From an uncultured Chloroflexota bacterium (GTDB lineage: Bacteria > Chloroflexota > Anaerolineae > UBA4142 > SHND01): a DNA stretch of 32,460 nucleotides. The notes beneath the pieces were generated by a model that was not told where the DNA came from, did no database searches, and saw nothing but the letters and a program-made list of their open reading frames with translations. Made by a program: the position numbers and the translations under genes. How positions within the stretch are numbered: the stretch's first letter is position 1; the number at the start of each line of letters is the position of its first letter. This document shows, in pieces, positions 24,774-32,197 of the stretch. The stretch is from positions 1 to 32,460 of the forward strand of contig CALMZO010000079.1 of the NCBI GenBank assembly GCA_937870825.1, read 5' to 3'.

Positions 24774-26000
24774 ATGACGCTTCGCGATCTGCTCCGGAAA
24801 AACTTTCAGATGTTGTTCGGACAGCAGTGGCCCGCGCTGCTGGGCGGCATCTTTATCGGGTTTCTCAACGTCTTTCTCTTTGTTTTTTACCAGCCCTGGA
24901 CGACGCTGGACGGCATTTTGAATTGGGGCAATTGGGCCCTCGACAATCTTGGCGTTATCAATGCCGAAGCGCTATCGCCATTGCTCCGCTCGGGGTCCGT
25001 CATCAATTTTGGTCTGCTCTTTGGCGCCATGATGTCGGCGCTGCTCGCCAGCCAGTTTGGCGTGCGCGTCGGACCTGTCAGCGAATTGGCCAAGGGCGCC
25101 GTCGGTGGCTTGTTGCTCGGTACGGGTGCGGTCATTGCGCGCGGCTGCAACATCGGCGGTTTTTTCAGCGGCGCGAGCGCGTTCTCGCTCGCCGGACTGA
25201 CGATGGGTGCGGGGCTTGCGTTAGGCGCAGTCATCGGCGTAATCTATTTGATGTGGGAAGCAGATCGCGCCATCCTCCGCCGCCAAAAGCCGAATGACAC
25301 CATCATGCCTGCCCCTGACAAGGGCAAAGGCAATCCGCCCCCCCCCAATCCCGGACCCGCCAACTCGCCTCTCTGCAGACCGCGCAATCTGCAGGTCTAT
25401 GCCGGCGCGCTCGTCTTTTTGGCATTACTGGCATGGGCAGCGGCTTATGGCGGGTTTGGCTTTGCCGACCGCGGTGTCATTCTTCTTTTCGGCGTCATAT
25501 TGGGTGTTGTCATGCAGCGCTCGCGCGTTTGTTTCGCTCAAGCGTTTCGCGAACCGTTCCTCTCGGGGCGTGCAGAGCACACGCGCGCCATGCTCTTGGC
25601 TCTGCTCATCAGCGTCATCGGCTTTGCCATCGTCAAAGTTACGATTCTTGAAAAAGCCGACGAATTCGTCCGCCCGACATTTTGGTGGGGCGCGCTGTTG
25701 GGCGGCGTCATTTTCGGCGTGGGCATGGTCCTCGCAGGCGGCTGCGGCGGCGGCACCATCTGGCGCGCGGGCGAGGGGCATGTCAAGTTGTGGGTCGCCC
25801 TCCTTGGCTACACACTCTCCGCGTCGCTCGTCAACGAATGGTTAATCAACACCGGACTGATTGACCAACTCGGCGAGGCGGTCTTTTTGCCAAATATCAT
25901 CGGCTGGGAATGGGCGGTCATCGCGCTGGTCGCCATTATCGTGCTTTGGTTTCTCTGGGCGCAGTGGAATGAAATCACGCGCCGCTTTGCCGCACTCTAA
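24774..26000 (+). CDS. YeeE/YedE family thiosulfate transporter (TsuA/SoxT-like)
   Basis: A 408-residue integral membrane protein made of two homologous halves with about nine to eleven hydrophobic helices. The cysteines that pass thiosulfate through the TsuA channel are present: C125 in ARGCNIGG, C253 in QRSRVCFAQAFREPF and C324 in AGGCGGGTIWR. A proline-rich cytoplasmic loop (PPPPNPGPANSP, near residue 190) joins the halves. Characterised relatives import thiosulfate; sox-linked members are called SoxT. Its position between soxYZ and soxB supports transport of thiosulfate or another sulfur species. The ATG at 24774 has no strong Shine-Dalgarno. Confidence 0.85.
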   Translation: MTLRDLLRKNFQMLFGQQWPALLGGIFIGFLNVFLFVFYQPWTTLDGILNWGNWALDNLGVINAEALSPLLRSGSVINFGLLFGAMMSALLASQFGVRVGPVSELAKGAVGGLLLGTGAVIARGCNIGGFFSGASAFSLAGLTMGAGLALGAVIGVIYLMWEADRAILRRQKPNDTIMPAPDKGKGNPPPPNPGPANSPLCRPRNLQVYAGALVFLALLAWAAAYGGFGFADRGVILLFGVILGVVMQRSRVCFAQAFREPFLSGRAEHTRAMLLALLISVIGFAIVKVTILEKADEFVRPTFWWGALLGGVIFGVGMVLAGGCGGGTIWRAGEGHVKLWVALLGYTLSASLVNEWLINTGLIDQLGEAVFLPNIIGWEWAVIALVAIIVLWFLWAQWNEITRRFAAL

Positions 26001-26083
26001 CCCGGTTACGATTTCAATCGTTCCGTCCGCGAGGTTACTCCCCAACAAATGAATTTGTCAATCCGGTTTATTTTCGAGAGCCA

Positions 26084-27805
26084 ATGAAAAAATTGACGCG
26101 ACGCGAATTTCTCAAGAACGCCGGAGCAGCGGCGTTGACGGGCGCTCTGGGATGGGAATTGAGCGCGTGCGCGCCTGCCCCGATACCCGCCGCCGGCACA
26201 GGTGCTCAATTGAACACCCCCACACACGCCCCTGCCACGCCCTCCCCCGTCGCAGCGCCTTTGACCTCCACAGGTCCTTCGATGCACCTGCGCATCTTGT
26301 TCACCAATGACCTGCACGGGCATTTGCGCCCGCTCTATCACCGCGAAGACCATGACGCGCAATATCTGGACGCGCATGGCATCGCGCGCGGCAGCGTCGA
26401 GGCGTATCTTGGTTCCGCAGTGGATTTCGCCGACCTCGCCAAACAGTACGGCAAGGTTGGCGGAGTCGCGCAGCTGGCAACTTTAATCAAGCAAGAACGC
26501 GCGTCGGCGCCCGAACGCACACTGCTACTCGATGCAGGCGACGCGTGGTACGGTTCCGCGCTGGCATTGCTGACGCAAGGCAAAGCGCCGGTTGAGGTCA
26601 TGAATGCAATCGGCTATGACGCGATGACGATGCACTGGGAGTTTAATCTTGGCAAAGAGGCATTGCTGGAACGCATCGGTGAGGCAAAATTTCCCATCCT
26701 CGCTCAAAACCTGGTGGACACGGATTTTGAAGACCGCGTGTTGGAGCCGAGTCTGGTCAAAGAGGTTCAGGGTCTCAAGCTCGGTATCGTCGGGCAGGCG
26801 TACCCTTTCAGTTTGTTGACTACCGAAGCGCGGGACGCGAACCCGGGCTGGCGCATGGGCTATCGGGAGGATGAACTGCAAAAGGAAATCAATCGGCTGC
26901 GCAAGGAGGAGGGCGCGCAGCTGATTATTCTCCTCTCGCACATGGGTTTGGAGCAAGACAAAGTCATGGCGGGCGTGCTTCAAGGCGTGGACGTGATGAT
27001 TGGCTCGCACACGCACGACATTTTATGGAAGCCCGAACAGATCGGACAGACAATCATCACCCAATCCGGGTCGCACGGCAAGTTGTTGGGAGAATTGGAT
27101 CTGGAGATTCGCGACGGCAAGGTTGTGGGATTTACGCACAATCTGATTCCGGTGCTTGCCGAGCGCGTTGCGCCCGATGCAGAGATTGACGCGCTGATCG
27201 AAAAGTGGTACGCGCCGCATCGTGAACGCTTGCTCCGTGTGGTTGGCGAGACGCGTTCGCTGCTCTACCGGCGCTCGCTCTTTGGCGGCACGTCGGACGC
27301 GATCGTGACGCAGGCATATCGGGACATCGCAGGCGCAGATGTGGGCTGTGCACCCGGCTGGCGCTTTGGCGCAACGCTCTTGCCGGGAACCATGACGGTT
27401 GAGGATGTTTATAATGCGTTCAAGCCGACCGCGACCCCGTTATACACCGCAAAACTGAGCGGGCGGCAAATTCGCGCGTCGTTGGAAGACAACCTCGACA
27501 ATATATTCAACGCGGACCCCTTGCAGCGCTTGGGCGGCGATGTTTTGCGCTGCGCGGGCGTCAAGGCAGATTTGCGGGCACAAAAAGCGCGCAACGAGCG
27601 GCTGGATAACATCCGCATCAACGATGCCGCCTGGCAAGAAAGCAGCAAGTATTTGGTCGGCACTTCGGGCGGACGCACGCAGTACATGGACGAAGCAGCC
27701 AAGCCGAGCGCGGAACCGGCAGTGGAACTCCTGGTACGCTACATCGAACAACACTCGCCCCTCAGCGCCGAGCCGCTTACGACGTTTACCAAGCTCGAAT
27801 CATAA
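26084..27805 (+). CDS. soxB: SoxB, thiosulfohydrolase
   Basis: A 573-residue exported di-manganese hydrolase that removes sulfate from sulfonated SoxY. The N-terminus is a Tat signal (TRREFLK at 4-10) with a lipobox-like LSAC, suggesting a Tat lipoprotein. The metallophosphoesterase domain shows FTNDLHGHL (D76, H78), DAGD (D150, D153), the SoxB-type HWEF at 184-187 in place of the NHE motif of ordinary 5'-nucleotidases, LSHMG (H286) and GSHTHD (H309, H311). The C-terminal nucleotidase-like domain (about 390-560) contains PGTMTVEDVYNAFKP. It is 83 bp after the transporter and 9 bp before the SCO1-like gene. Confidence 0.92.
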   Translation: MKKLTRREFLKNAGAAALTGALGWELSACAPAPIPAAGTGAQLNTPTHAPATPSPVAAPLTSTGPSMHLRILFTNDLHGHLRPLYHREDHDAQYLDAHGIARGSVEAYLGSAVDFADLAKQYGKVGGVAQLATLIKQERASAPERTLLLDAGDAWYGSALALLTQGKAPVEVMNAIGYDAMTMHWEFNLGKEALLERIGEAKFPILAQNLVDTDFEDRVLEPSLVKEVQGLKLGIVGQAYPFSLLTTEARDANPGWRMGYREDELQKEINRLRKEEGAQLIILLSHMGLEQDKVMAGVLQGVDVMIGSHTHDILWKPEQIGQTIITQSGSHGKLLGELDLEIRDGKVVGFTHNLIPVLAERVAPDAEIDALIEKWYAPHRERLLRVVGETRSLLYRRSLFGGTSDAIVTQAYRDIAGADVGCAPGWRFGATLLPGTMTVEDVYNAFKPTATPLYTAKLSGRQIRASLEDNLDNIFNADPLQRLGGDVLRCAGVKADLRAQKARNERLDNIRINDAAWQESSKYLVGTSGGRTQYMDEAAKPSAEPAVELLVRYIEQHSPLSAEPLTTFTKLES

Positions 27806-27814
27806 GACTGCCAA

Positions 27815-28513
27815 ATGCCCGACCTTGTTTTTTCAGCGAGACAGCTTCAAAAAAAGATGCACACACCGCGCCGGGCGCTGTTCGTTCTCTTGCTCTTACT
27901 CGGTTTCCTCAGTATCGCCGCGGGCATCTCTCTCGCTCTTGTTCGCCCCCCCGCCTTTCACGGTCTGCCGTTTGAAAAGCCAATCCCCGCTCCCGAATTT
28001 GCGTTGACCGATCAACACGGGCAAACGGTGCGCTTGAGCGACTATCGCGGCAAGGTCGTCGTCCTCTTTTTCGGCTTCACCCATTGCACGGTTGAATGTC
28101 CCATCACCCTCGCGACGTTCAAACGGGTCGCGGCTCGGCTCGGCGACGATGTAGCGCGGGTACGTTTTGTTTTCATCACAGTTGACCCACAACGCGACAC
28201 ACCCGCGCGGCTCGGCGAATTTCTCGCGCAATTCGATCCCACTTTCGTCGGGCTGACGGGCTCGCTGGAAGAGATCGAAGATGTCGCGCGTGCGTATACC
28301 GTTTTCTTTAACGAGATACCCGTCACGCCCTCTCCCGGCGCGCATATCCACGCGGATGGCACGACGCATCTTCACGACGCAGAGGACGCGTATCTGGTCA
28401 ATCACACGACATTGGTGCAGGTGATAGACCAAACGGGAATGATGCGGCTGGTTTTTCCGTACGAAGCACGAGCGGACGCGATTGCCGCAGACCTTGAGCG
28501 CTTGCTGCGCTGA
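27815..28513 (+). CDS. SCO1/SenC-family copper or thiol-disulfide protein
   Basis: A 232-residue membrane-anchored thioredoxin-fold protein. One N-terminal helix (LFVLLLLLGFLSIAAGISLALV) is followed by the domain with GKVVVLFFGFTHC91-TVE-C95-PITLATFKRV, FVFITVDPQRDTPARLGEFLAQF and H197 in VNHTT; two Cys and one His are the copper ligands of Sco proteins. A His-rich insertion (HIHADGTTHLHDAEDA) precedes H197. Sco proteins deliver copper to cytochrome oxidase or reduce thiols; in this operon it may serve either the respiratory end of sulfur oxidation or Sox redox upkeep. An alternative start at 27857 would shorten the N-terminus by 14 residues. It is the last + strand gene of the locus. Confidence 0.88.
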   Translation: MPDLVFSARQLQKKMHTPRRALFVLLLLLGFLSIAAGISLALVRPPAFHGLPFEKPIPAPEFALTDQHGQTVRLSDYRGKVVVLFFGFTHCTVECPITLATFKRVAARLGDDVARVRFVFITVDPQRDTPARLGEFLAQFDPTFVGLTGSLEEIEDVARAYTVFFNEIPVTPSPGAHIHADGTTHLHDAEDAYLVNHTTLVQVIDQTGMMRLVFPYEARADAIAADLERLLR

Positions 28514-28620
28514 GCATTGCCGACGCTGGCAACAAAAGCAGCGAAGGGGTCGTGTATTTGGGTTCGCTGGCGCAGGTTTGCCATGATTTCCACGTTACTG
28601 CGGATTGCCCGAACTTGCAT

Positions 28621-29154
28621 TTATGCAATGGCGCCTGCTTCGAGATGGTTAGCGTAGCGGCTGATAAATGGCTTTGAGGTCAGTGCAATCGCGATTCCAT
28701 ATATCAGATGGATGATCAAACTGGGATAGATGACCTTAACCCCCAGCTGCCAGGGAGTGGGGTCGCCAAAGGCCCAGGGCAGTGCCAATGAATTGATCAG
28801 CACATAGAAACCGGCCCCGTAAGCCAGTCCGGTCACGATTGCCGGAAGTCTTCGCCGGGTGACGAGCAAGGCAAGCAACAATGGCATCGAAACGCTCCAA
28901 CTGATGACAAAGTGTTCGATCACAAAAAAGCCAAATCGGACCCCGGGCGGCTGGTCTCCGAAAAACGTCTGGATGAATTTTATTCCATATTCGTTCACTC
29001 GCAGACCCAGCGCGAAAAACACCAGCCCAAACGGAATCATGGCAAGCGCGGCGATGCTTCCTGAGCGAAACATCTCTCGGATGAAATCGGTGACGAAACG
29101 CCGCCCGGCGTCGCCTTGTGCCGCAAGCGGCTTTCGAGCGTATTGTTCGCTCAT
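28621..29154 (-). CDS. Small membrane protein of unknown function
   Basis: A 177-residue protein with about four hydrophobic segments (SIAALAMIPFGLVFFALGL, FFVIEHFVISWSVSMPLLLALLV, AIVTGLAYGAGFYVLINSLAL, VIYPSLIIHLIYGIAIAL). I do not recognise the family. The start ATG at 29154 overlaps the stop of the NifX-like gene as TGATG, so translation is likely coupled and it belongs to the persulfide operon. It is convergent with the SCO1-like gene; the 107-bp gap between them shows only a weak 5-bp hairpin. Confidence 0.65.
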   Translation of the reverse strand: MSEQYARKPLAAQGDAGRRFVTDFIREMFRSGSIAALAMIPFGLVFFALGLRVNEYGIKFIQTFFGDQPPGVRFGFFVIEHFVISWSVSMPLLLALLVTRRRLPAIVTGLAYGAGFYVLINSLALPWAFGDPTPWQLGVKVIYPSLIIHLIYGIAIALTSKPFISRYANHLEAGAIA

Positions 29155-29525
29155 CACAGTTGTTGTCTCTCGAACTTTTGCGTTGCAGGATTGTATGTCT
29201 GGAACTCTGCCATTTCACCCCGCGCCAACCGCGCGGCGATGTCGTCGACCTCAGTGAGTCGGGTGAGTAAGACAGAGCGGAACGTCTGCGACAAAATATC
29301 CAGACCCTGCTTGACGATGCCGCGAATTACAATGGCTTCGCAATCGCCAAGCAGGGCGGCGATTCTTGGGGCACGCTGGCTGACTTTGAGGTTCCACCAG
29401 GGGTTCGCGCGGCATGCGACAACGCGCGCGTGCACTGAAATCTCCACCACGTAGAAATAGCGGCTTTCGCCAAAGTGATGGGGATTAATGTTCTGCCGAT
29501 CGTTCGTGCCGATTGCAATTCTCAT
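29154..29525 (-). CDS. NifX/NifB-type dinitrogenase cofactor-biosynthesis domain protein
   Basis: A 123-residue protein starting MRIAIGTND with the HHFGESRYFYVVEI motif, and CEAIVIRGIVKQGLDIL in the second half, as in the small stand-alone NifX/MTH1175-like family. Such proteins bind Fe-S or metal clusters or act as accessory factors; most are unrelated to nitrogen fixation, and no nif genes are visible. Family members often occur with sulfur-metabolism genes. The start at 29525 gives the typical N-terminus. It ends in a TGATG overlap with the membrane protein gene. Confidence 0.75.
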   Translation of the reverse strand: MRIAIGTNDRQNINPHHFGESRYFYVVEISVHARVVACRANPWWNLKVSQRAPRIAALLGDCEAIVIRGIVKQGLDILSQTFRSVLLTRLTEVDDIAARLARGEMAEFQTYNPATQKFERQQL

Positions 29526-29560
29526 ACGACCATTGACTCCCGTTCTACGGCTTGACCGCA

Positions 29561-30325
29561 TTATGCCAGCAGCCGGGGCAGGTTATCGGCCAGCAGAAAG
29601 AGCGCCAGCGCGATGACAAAAAGGGCAAAGCCGCGCCGCAATTGGTCCGCCGGAAGGCGACGCACCAGGCGTGCCCCAGCCCATATCCCAATTAATCCCG
29701 CTATCCCAAACGTCACCAGGAGTGCCACGTCGAGCGGCTCGTCGTTCAGGCGGCCCAGCAGCCCCGCCAGACTGTTGGCGGCGATGACCAGTAAAGACGT
29801 GCTGACCGCCTGCTTCATCGGCAGCCCGACAAACATCACCAGCGCGGGTACGATCAGGAATCCGCCCCCCACTCCCAAAATACCGGTCAGCAAGCCCACG
29901 CCCGCGCCGGCAGCCAATGACACCAGCCAACCGCGCGGCGCGCTGGCGACACTCCCCGGCGCGGGCGTTTTGCCGGAGAACATCAACCCGCCGATGACGA
30001 GCATCATCAGCGCAAAAGCCACGAGCAACGCGCTGGGCGAAAAGAGCCGGGACAGTCCCGCCGCCAGATACGCGACCAGCATCCCGGCTCCGCCAAAGAT
30101 CAGTGCCACACGCCAGTTGAGCGACTCCTGCCGACCATGCAGCGACGCGCCTACCAGGCTGTTCGTGCCGACGATGGCGAGCGAGGTGGTCACAGCCGCC
30201 TGCGGCGATTGACCGACCAGATATACCAGTGCAGGCACGGTCAAGATCGAGCCGCCGCCGCCCAGCAGACCGAGCGAAAACCCAATGCCGAAACCCAGCG
30301 CAAGATCGAGCAGCAGTCCGGGCAT
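29561..30325 (-). CDS. TauE/SafE-family sulfite or sulfur-anion exporter
   Basis: A 254-residue membrane protein with about eight helices in two internal repeats, each with the family glycine-rich turn: LGLLGGGGSILTVPALV near the N-terminus and GILGVGGGFLIVPALVMF in the middle. TauE/SafE proteins export sulfite, sulfoacetate or related anions. In cst-type operons a TauE homologue accompanies persulfide dioxygenase and is thought to remove sulfite or thiosulfate. Its ATG overlaps the stop of the rhodanese gene as TGATG, implying coupled translation. Confidence 0.9.
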   Translation of the reverse strand: MPGLLLDLALGFGIGFSLGLLGGGGSILTVPALVYLVGQSPQAAVTTSLAIVGTNSLVGASLHGRQESLNWRVALIFGGAGMLVAYLAAGLSRLFSPSALLVAFALMMLVIGGLMFSGKTPAPGSVASAPRGWLVSLAAGAGVGLLTGILGVGGGFLIVPALVMFVGLPMKQAVSTSLLVIAANSLAGLLGRLNDEPLDVALLVTFGIAGLIGIWAGARLVRRLPADQLRRGFALFVIALALFLLADNLPRLLA

Positions 30326-30675
30326 CACTTGCCGCCCTTGCGGACCCGCAGCCCGGCGCGGGACCAGGCAATCATGCCGCCGCGCAGGTTGATCGCTTTA
30401 AAGCCGGCTGAGGCCAGATGGCGCGCCGCGCTCCGGCTGCGATTGCCGGAATGGCAGACGCAGATAATCTCGCGGTCGCGCGGCAGTTCCTTCATGCGCT
30501 GCGGCAATGTACCAAGGGGCATGAGGCGTGCGCCGGGTATGTGCCCGCCGGTGAATTCGTGCGGCTCACGCACATCGAGCACCAGCGGCCCCGTTGTCCC
30601 ATCGAGGCGGGCGTTGACCGCCGCCGCATCCAGTTCCGGTGTCGCCGGTCCAAAAAGTTTAGACAGAAAGTTCAT
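30325..30675 (-). CDS. Single-domain rhodanese
   Basis: A 116-residue sulfurtransferase without signal peptide. It has LVLDVREPHEFTGGHIPGA and the active-site loop C74-H-S-G-N-R-S, followed by AARHLASAGFKAINLRGGMIAW. It would carry a persulfide on Cys74 between low-molecular-weight thiols and partner enzymes in the cytosol. It lies 7 bp after the persulfide dioxygenase gene and overlaps the TauE gene by one base. Confidence 0.92.
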   Translation of the reverse strand: MNFLSKLFGPATPELDAAAVNARLDGTTGPLVLDVREPHEFTGGHIPGARLMPLGTLPQRMKELPRDREIICVCHSGNRSRSAARHLASAGFKAINLRGGMIAWSRAGLRVRKGGK

Positions 30676-30682
30676 AATCTCC

Positions 30683-32077
30683 TCAGTTTTTTGAAACTGG
30701 CAGTCGGCTGCGCATCCAGCCCATCGTCCCGCCGAGCACGTTGTACACGGTCTTAAAGTTCTTTTGCCCGAGGAACGCCGCCGCGGACTGGCTCCGGCTG
30801 CCGGAAGCGCAGATTACCGCCACCGGGCGCTCCGTGTCGAGTTCACCAACGCGCGCCGATAGTTCGCCCAAGGGGATCAACACCGCATCGGGCACGTGCC
30901 CCTGCCTGTATTCCCACGGCTCGCGTACATCAAGCACGATGGGGCGGTCGCCGTTGCTCGACTGGAGCAGCGCGTTCAGTTCGAGCGGTTCGATGTCGCG
31001 GATATCGCCGCTGGTGACGGGCAAGCCCATCGCTTCCCACACGTCCAGGCTCTCGGCCAGATAGCCTGCGACATTCTCGTAGCCCACCCGCGCCAGGCTG
31101 TAGGCGACGCGGCGAAACTCGGACGGGTCAGACAACAGCAGGACAATCGGGACATCGGGCGGCAAGATGAAACCAACGCGGTTGCTCAACTGGTCATCCG
31201 CTTCCAGATGCACGGCACCAGGTACGTGTTTCGCGACGTAATCTGCCTTGGGGCGCGTATCGAGCAGGGCCGCGCCGCGCTGAAAGTAGGGGATTGTTTC
31301 CTGAATGGTGAGCGGGCGCGGGGTCACTTCACCGAGCGGGGCAGGTCCGCGCCGGTTCAGGTCCTTGATGCGTTTGACGTTGGCGGGCTGTTCCGGCAGG
31401 TTTTCCACATCCCACCGGATAAAATCCGTTTTGGCGCGCGGGGCCAGTGCCGCGTTGTATTTGCGCTCAAAGCCGAGCGTGGTGCTGCGCATCGCGCCGA
31501 TGGATTTGCCGCACAGCGACCCTGCACCGTGTCCGGGGTATATGAGCAGACTGTCGTTCTGCTTGAGCAGCTTGTCGAACAGACTGTCGTACATTTGCCC
31601 GGCCAGCTGCCGCGCCGCGTCTGCCCCTACCAGGTCGGGCCGGCCCACGTCGCCGACAAAAAGCGTGTCGCCGGTCAGTGCCAGCCAGGATTCTTCAGCG
31701 CGCATGGTATCGGTGACGAGCAGGGTGATGCTCTCCGCCGTGTGACCGGGCGTGTGCAATACATCCAGTCGCACGTTGCCCAGCTGTAGATGGTCGCCCT
31801 CCTTCAGGGTCTTGTGGGGGAACTCGGCCCCGCTCTGTTCGTGCAGGTAGATAGCTGCGCCGGTGCGGGCCGCCAGGTCGGTGTTGCCGGACACGTGATC
31901 GGCATGCAGATGGGTCTCGATGATGTGAGTGATTTTTAAATTGTGTGCTTGTGCCGCGTCCAGGTATTTCTGTACCTCGCGGTCGGGGTCAACGATGGCT
32001 GCCACACCCGCGCCCTCGCACCCAACGAGGTACGAGGCGCATCCTAAACCGTCAACAAAGAATTGTTGGATATACAT
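30683..32077 (-). CDS. CstB-like persulfide dioxygenase fused to pseudo-rhodanese and rhodanese domains
   Basis: A 464-residue cytosolic enzyme. Residues 1-250 form a metallo-beta-lactamase-fold persulfide dioxygenase: H56-L-H58-A-D60-H61, H112 in HTPGHT, D137 in LTGDT and H183 in PGHGAGSLCGKS, the last with C189 in a position conserved in CstB-type enzymes. The middle domain (about 265-365) is rhodanese-like but has LLLSDPSEF instead of a Cys active loop, so it is inactive. The C-terminal domain (about 375-464) has LDVREPWEYRQGHVPDA and active C423 in C-A-S-G-S-R-S. The product of such enzymes is thiosulfate or sulfite from persulfides. AAAGGA precedes the ATG at 32077. It is the first gene of the operon. 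Confidence 0.92.
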   Translation of the reverse strand: MYIQQFFVDGLGCASYLVGCEGAGVAAIVDPDREVQKYLDAAQAHNLKITHIIETHLHADHVSGNTDLAARTGAAIYLHEQSGAEFPHKTLKEGDHLQLGNVRLDVLHTPGHTAESITLLVTDTMRAEESWLALTGDTLFVGDVGRPDLVGADAARQLAGQMYDSLFDKLLKQNDSLLIYPGHGAGSLCGKSIGAMRSTTLGFERKYNAALAPRAKTDFIRWDVENLPEQPANVKRIKDLNRRGPAPLGEVTPRPLTIQETIPYFQRGAALLDTRPKADYVAKHVPGAVHLEADDQLSNRVGFILPPDVPIVLLLSDPSEFRRVAYSLARVGYENVAGYLAESLDVWEAMGLPVTSGDIRDIEPLELNALLQSSNGDRPIVLDVREPWEYRQGHVPDAVLIPLGELSARVGELDTERPVAVICASGSRSQSAAAFLGQKNFKTVYNVLGGTMGWMRSRLPVSKN

Positions 32078-32159
32078 CGTTTTTTTCCTTTAATGATTAG
32101 CCCCGGCGGGGGCACCAATTGGAATAGTCTTTGATAGATTAGATGCTTGAATTCGAAAA

Positions 32160-32177
32160 AGGTGACATTTGTCACCT
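32160..32177. promoter_or_regulatory. Perfect palindrome, candidate operator of the persulfide operon
   Basis: AGGTGACATTTGTCACCT is an 8-2-8 perfect palindrome, 83 bp upstream of the persulfide dioxygenase start. It is a likely regulator site. The cognate regulator is not in the window, and the site does not match the GC-rich CsoR/CstR-type operators I know. A small 5-bp hairpin (GCCCC/GGGGC) lies in the leader at 32100-32113; no confident -35/-10 pair was found. Confidence 0.5.
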
Positions 32178-32197
32178 GAAAGAGGGGTTATTTGCCA

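Noticed and set aside
28514..28620. A terminator or small RNA in the convergent gap after the SCO1-like gene.
   Set aside because: Only a 5-bp stem (TTGCC/GGCAA) and a short TTGCAT-ATGCAA palindrome are visible, with no T-run.
29154..29525. Evidence for nitrogen fixation from the NifX-like gene.
   Set aside because: Stand-alone NifX-like proteins are widespread without nitrogenase, and no nif genes occur in the window.
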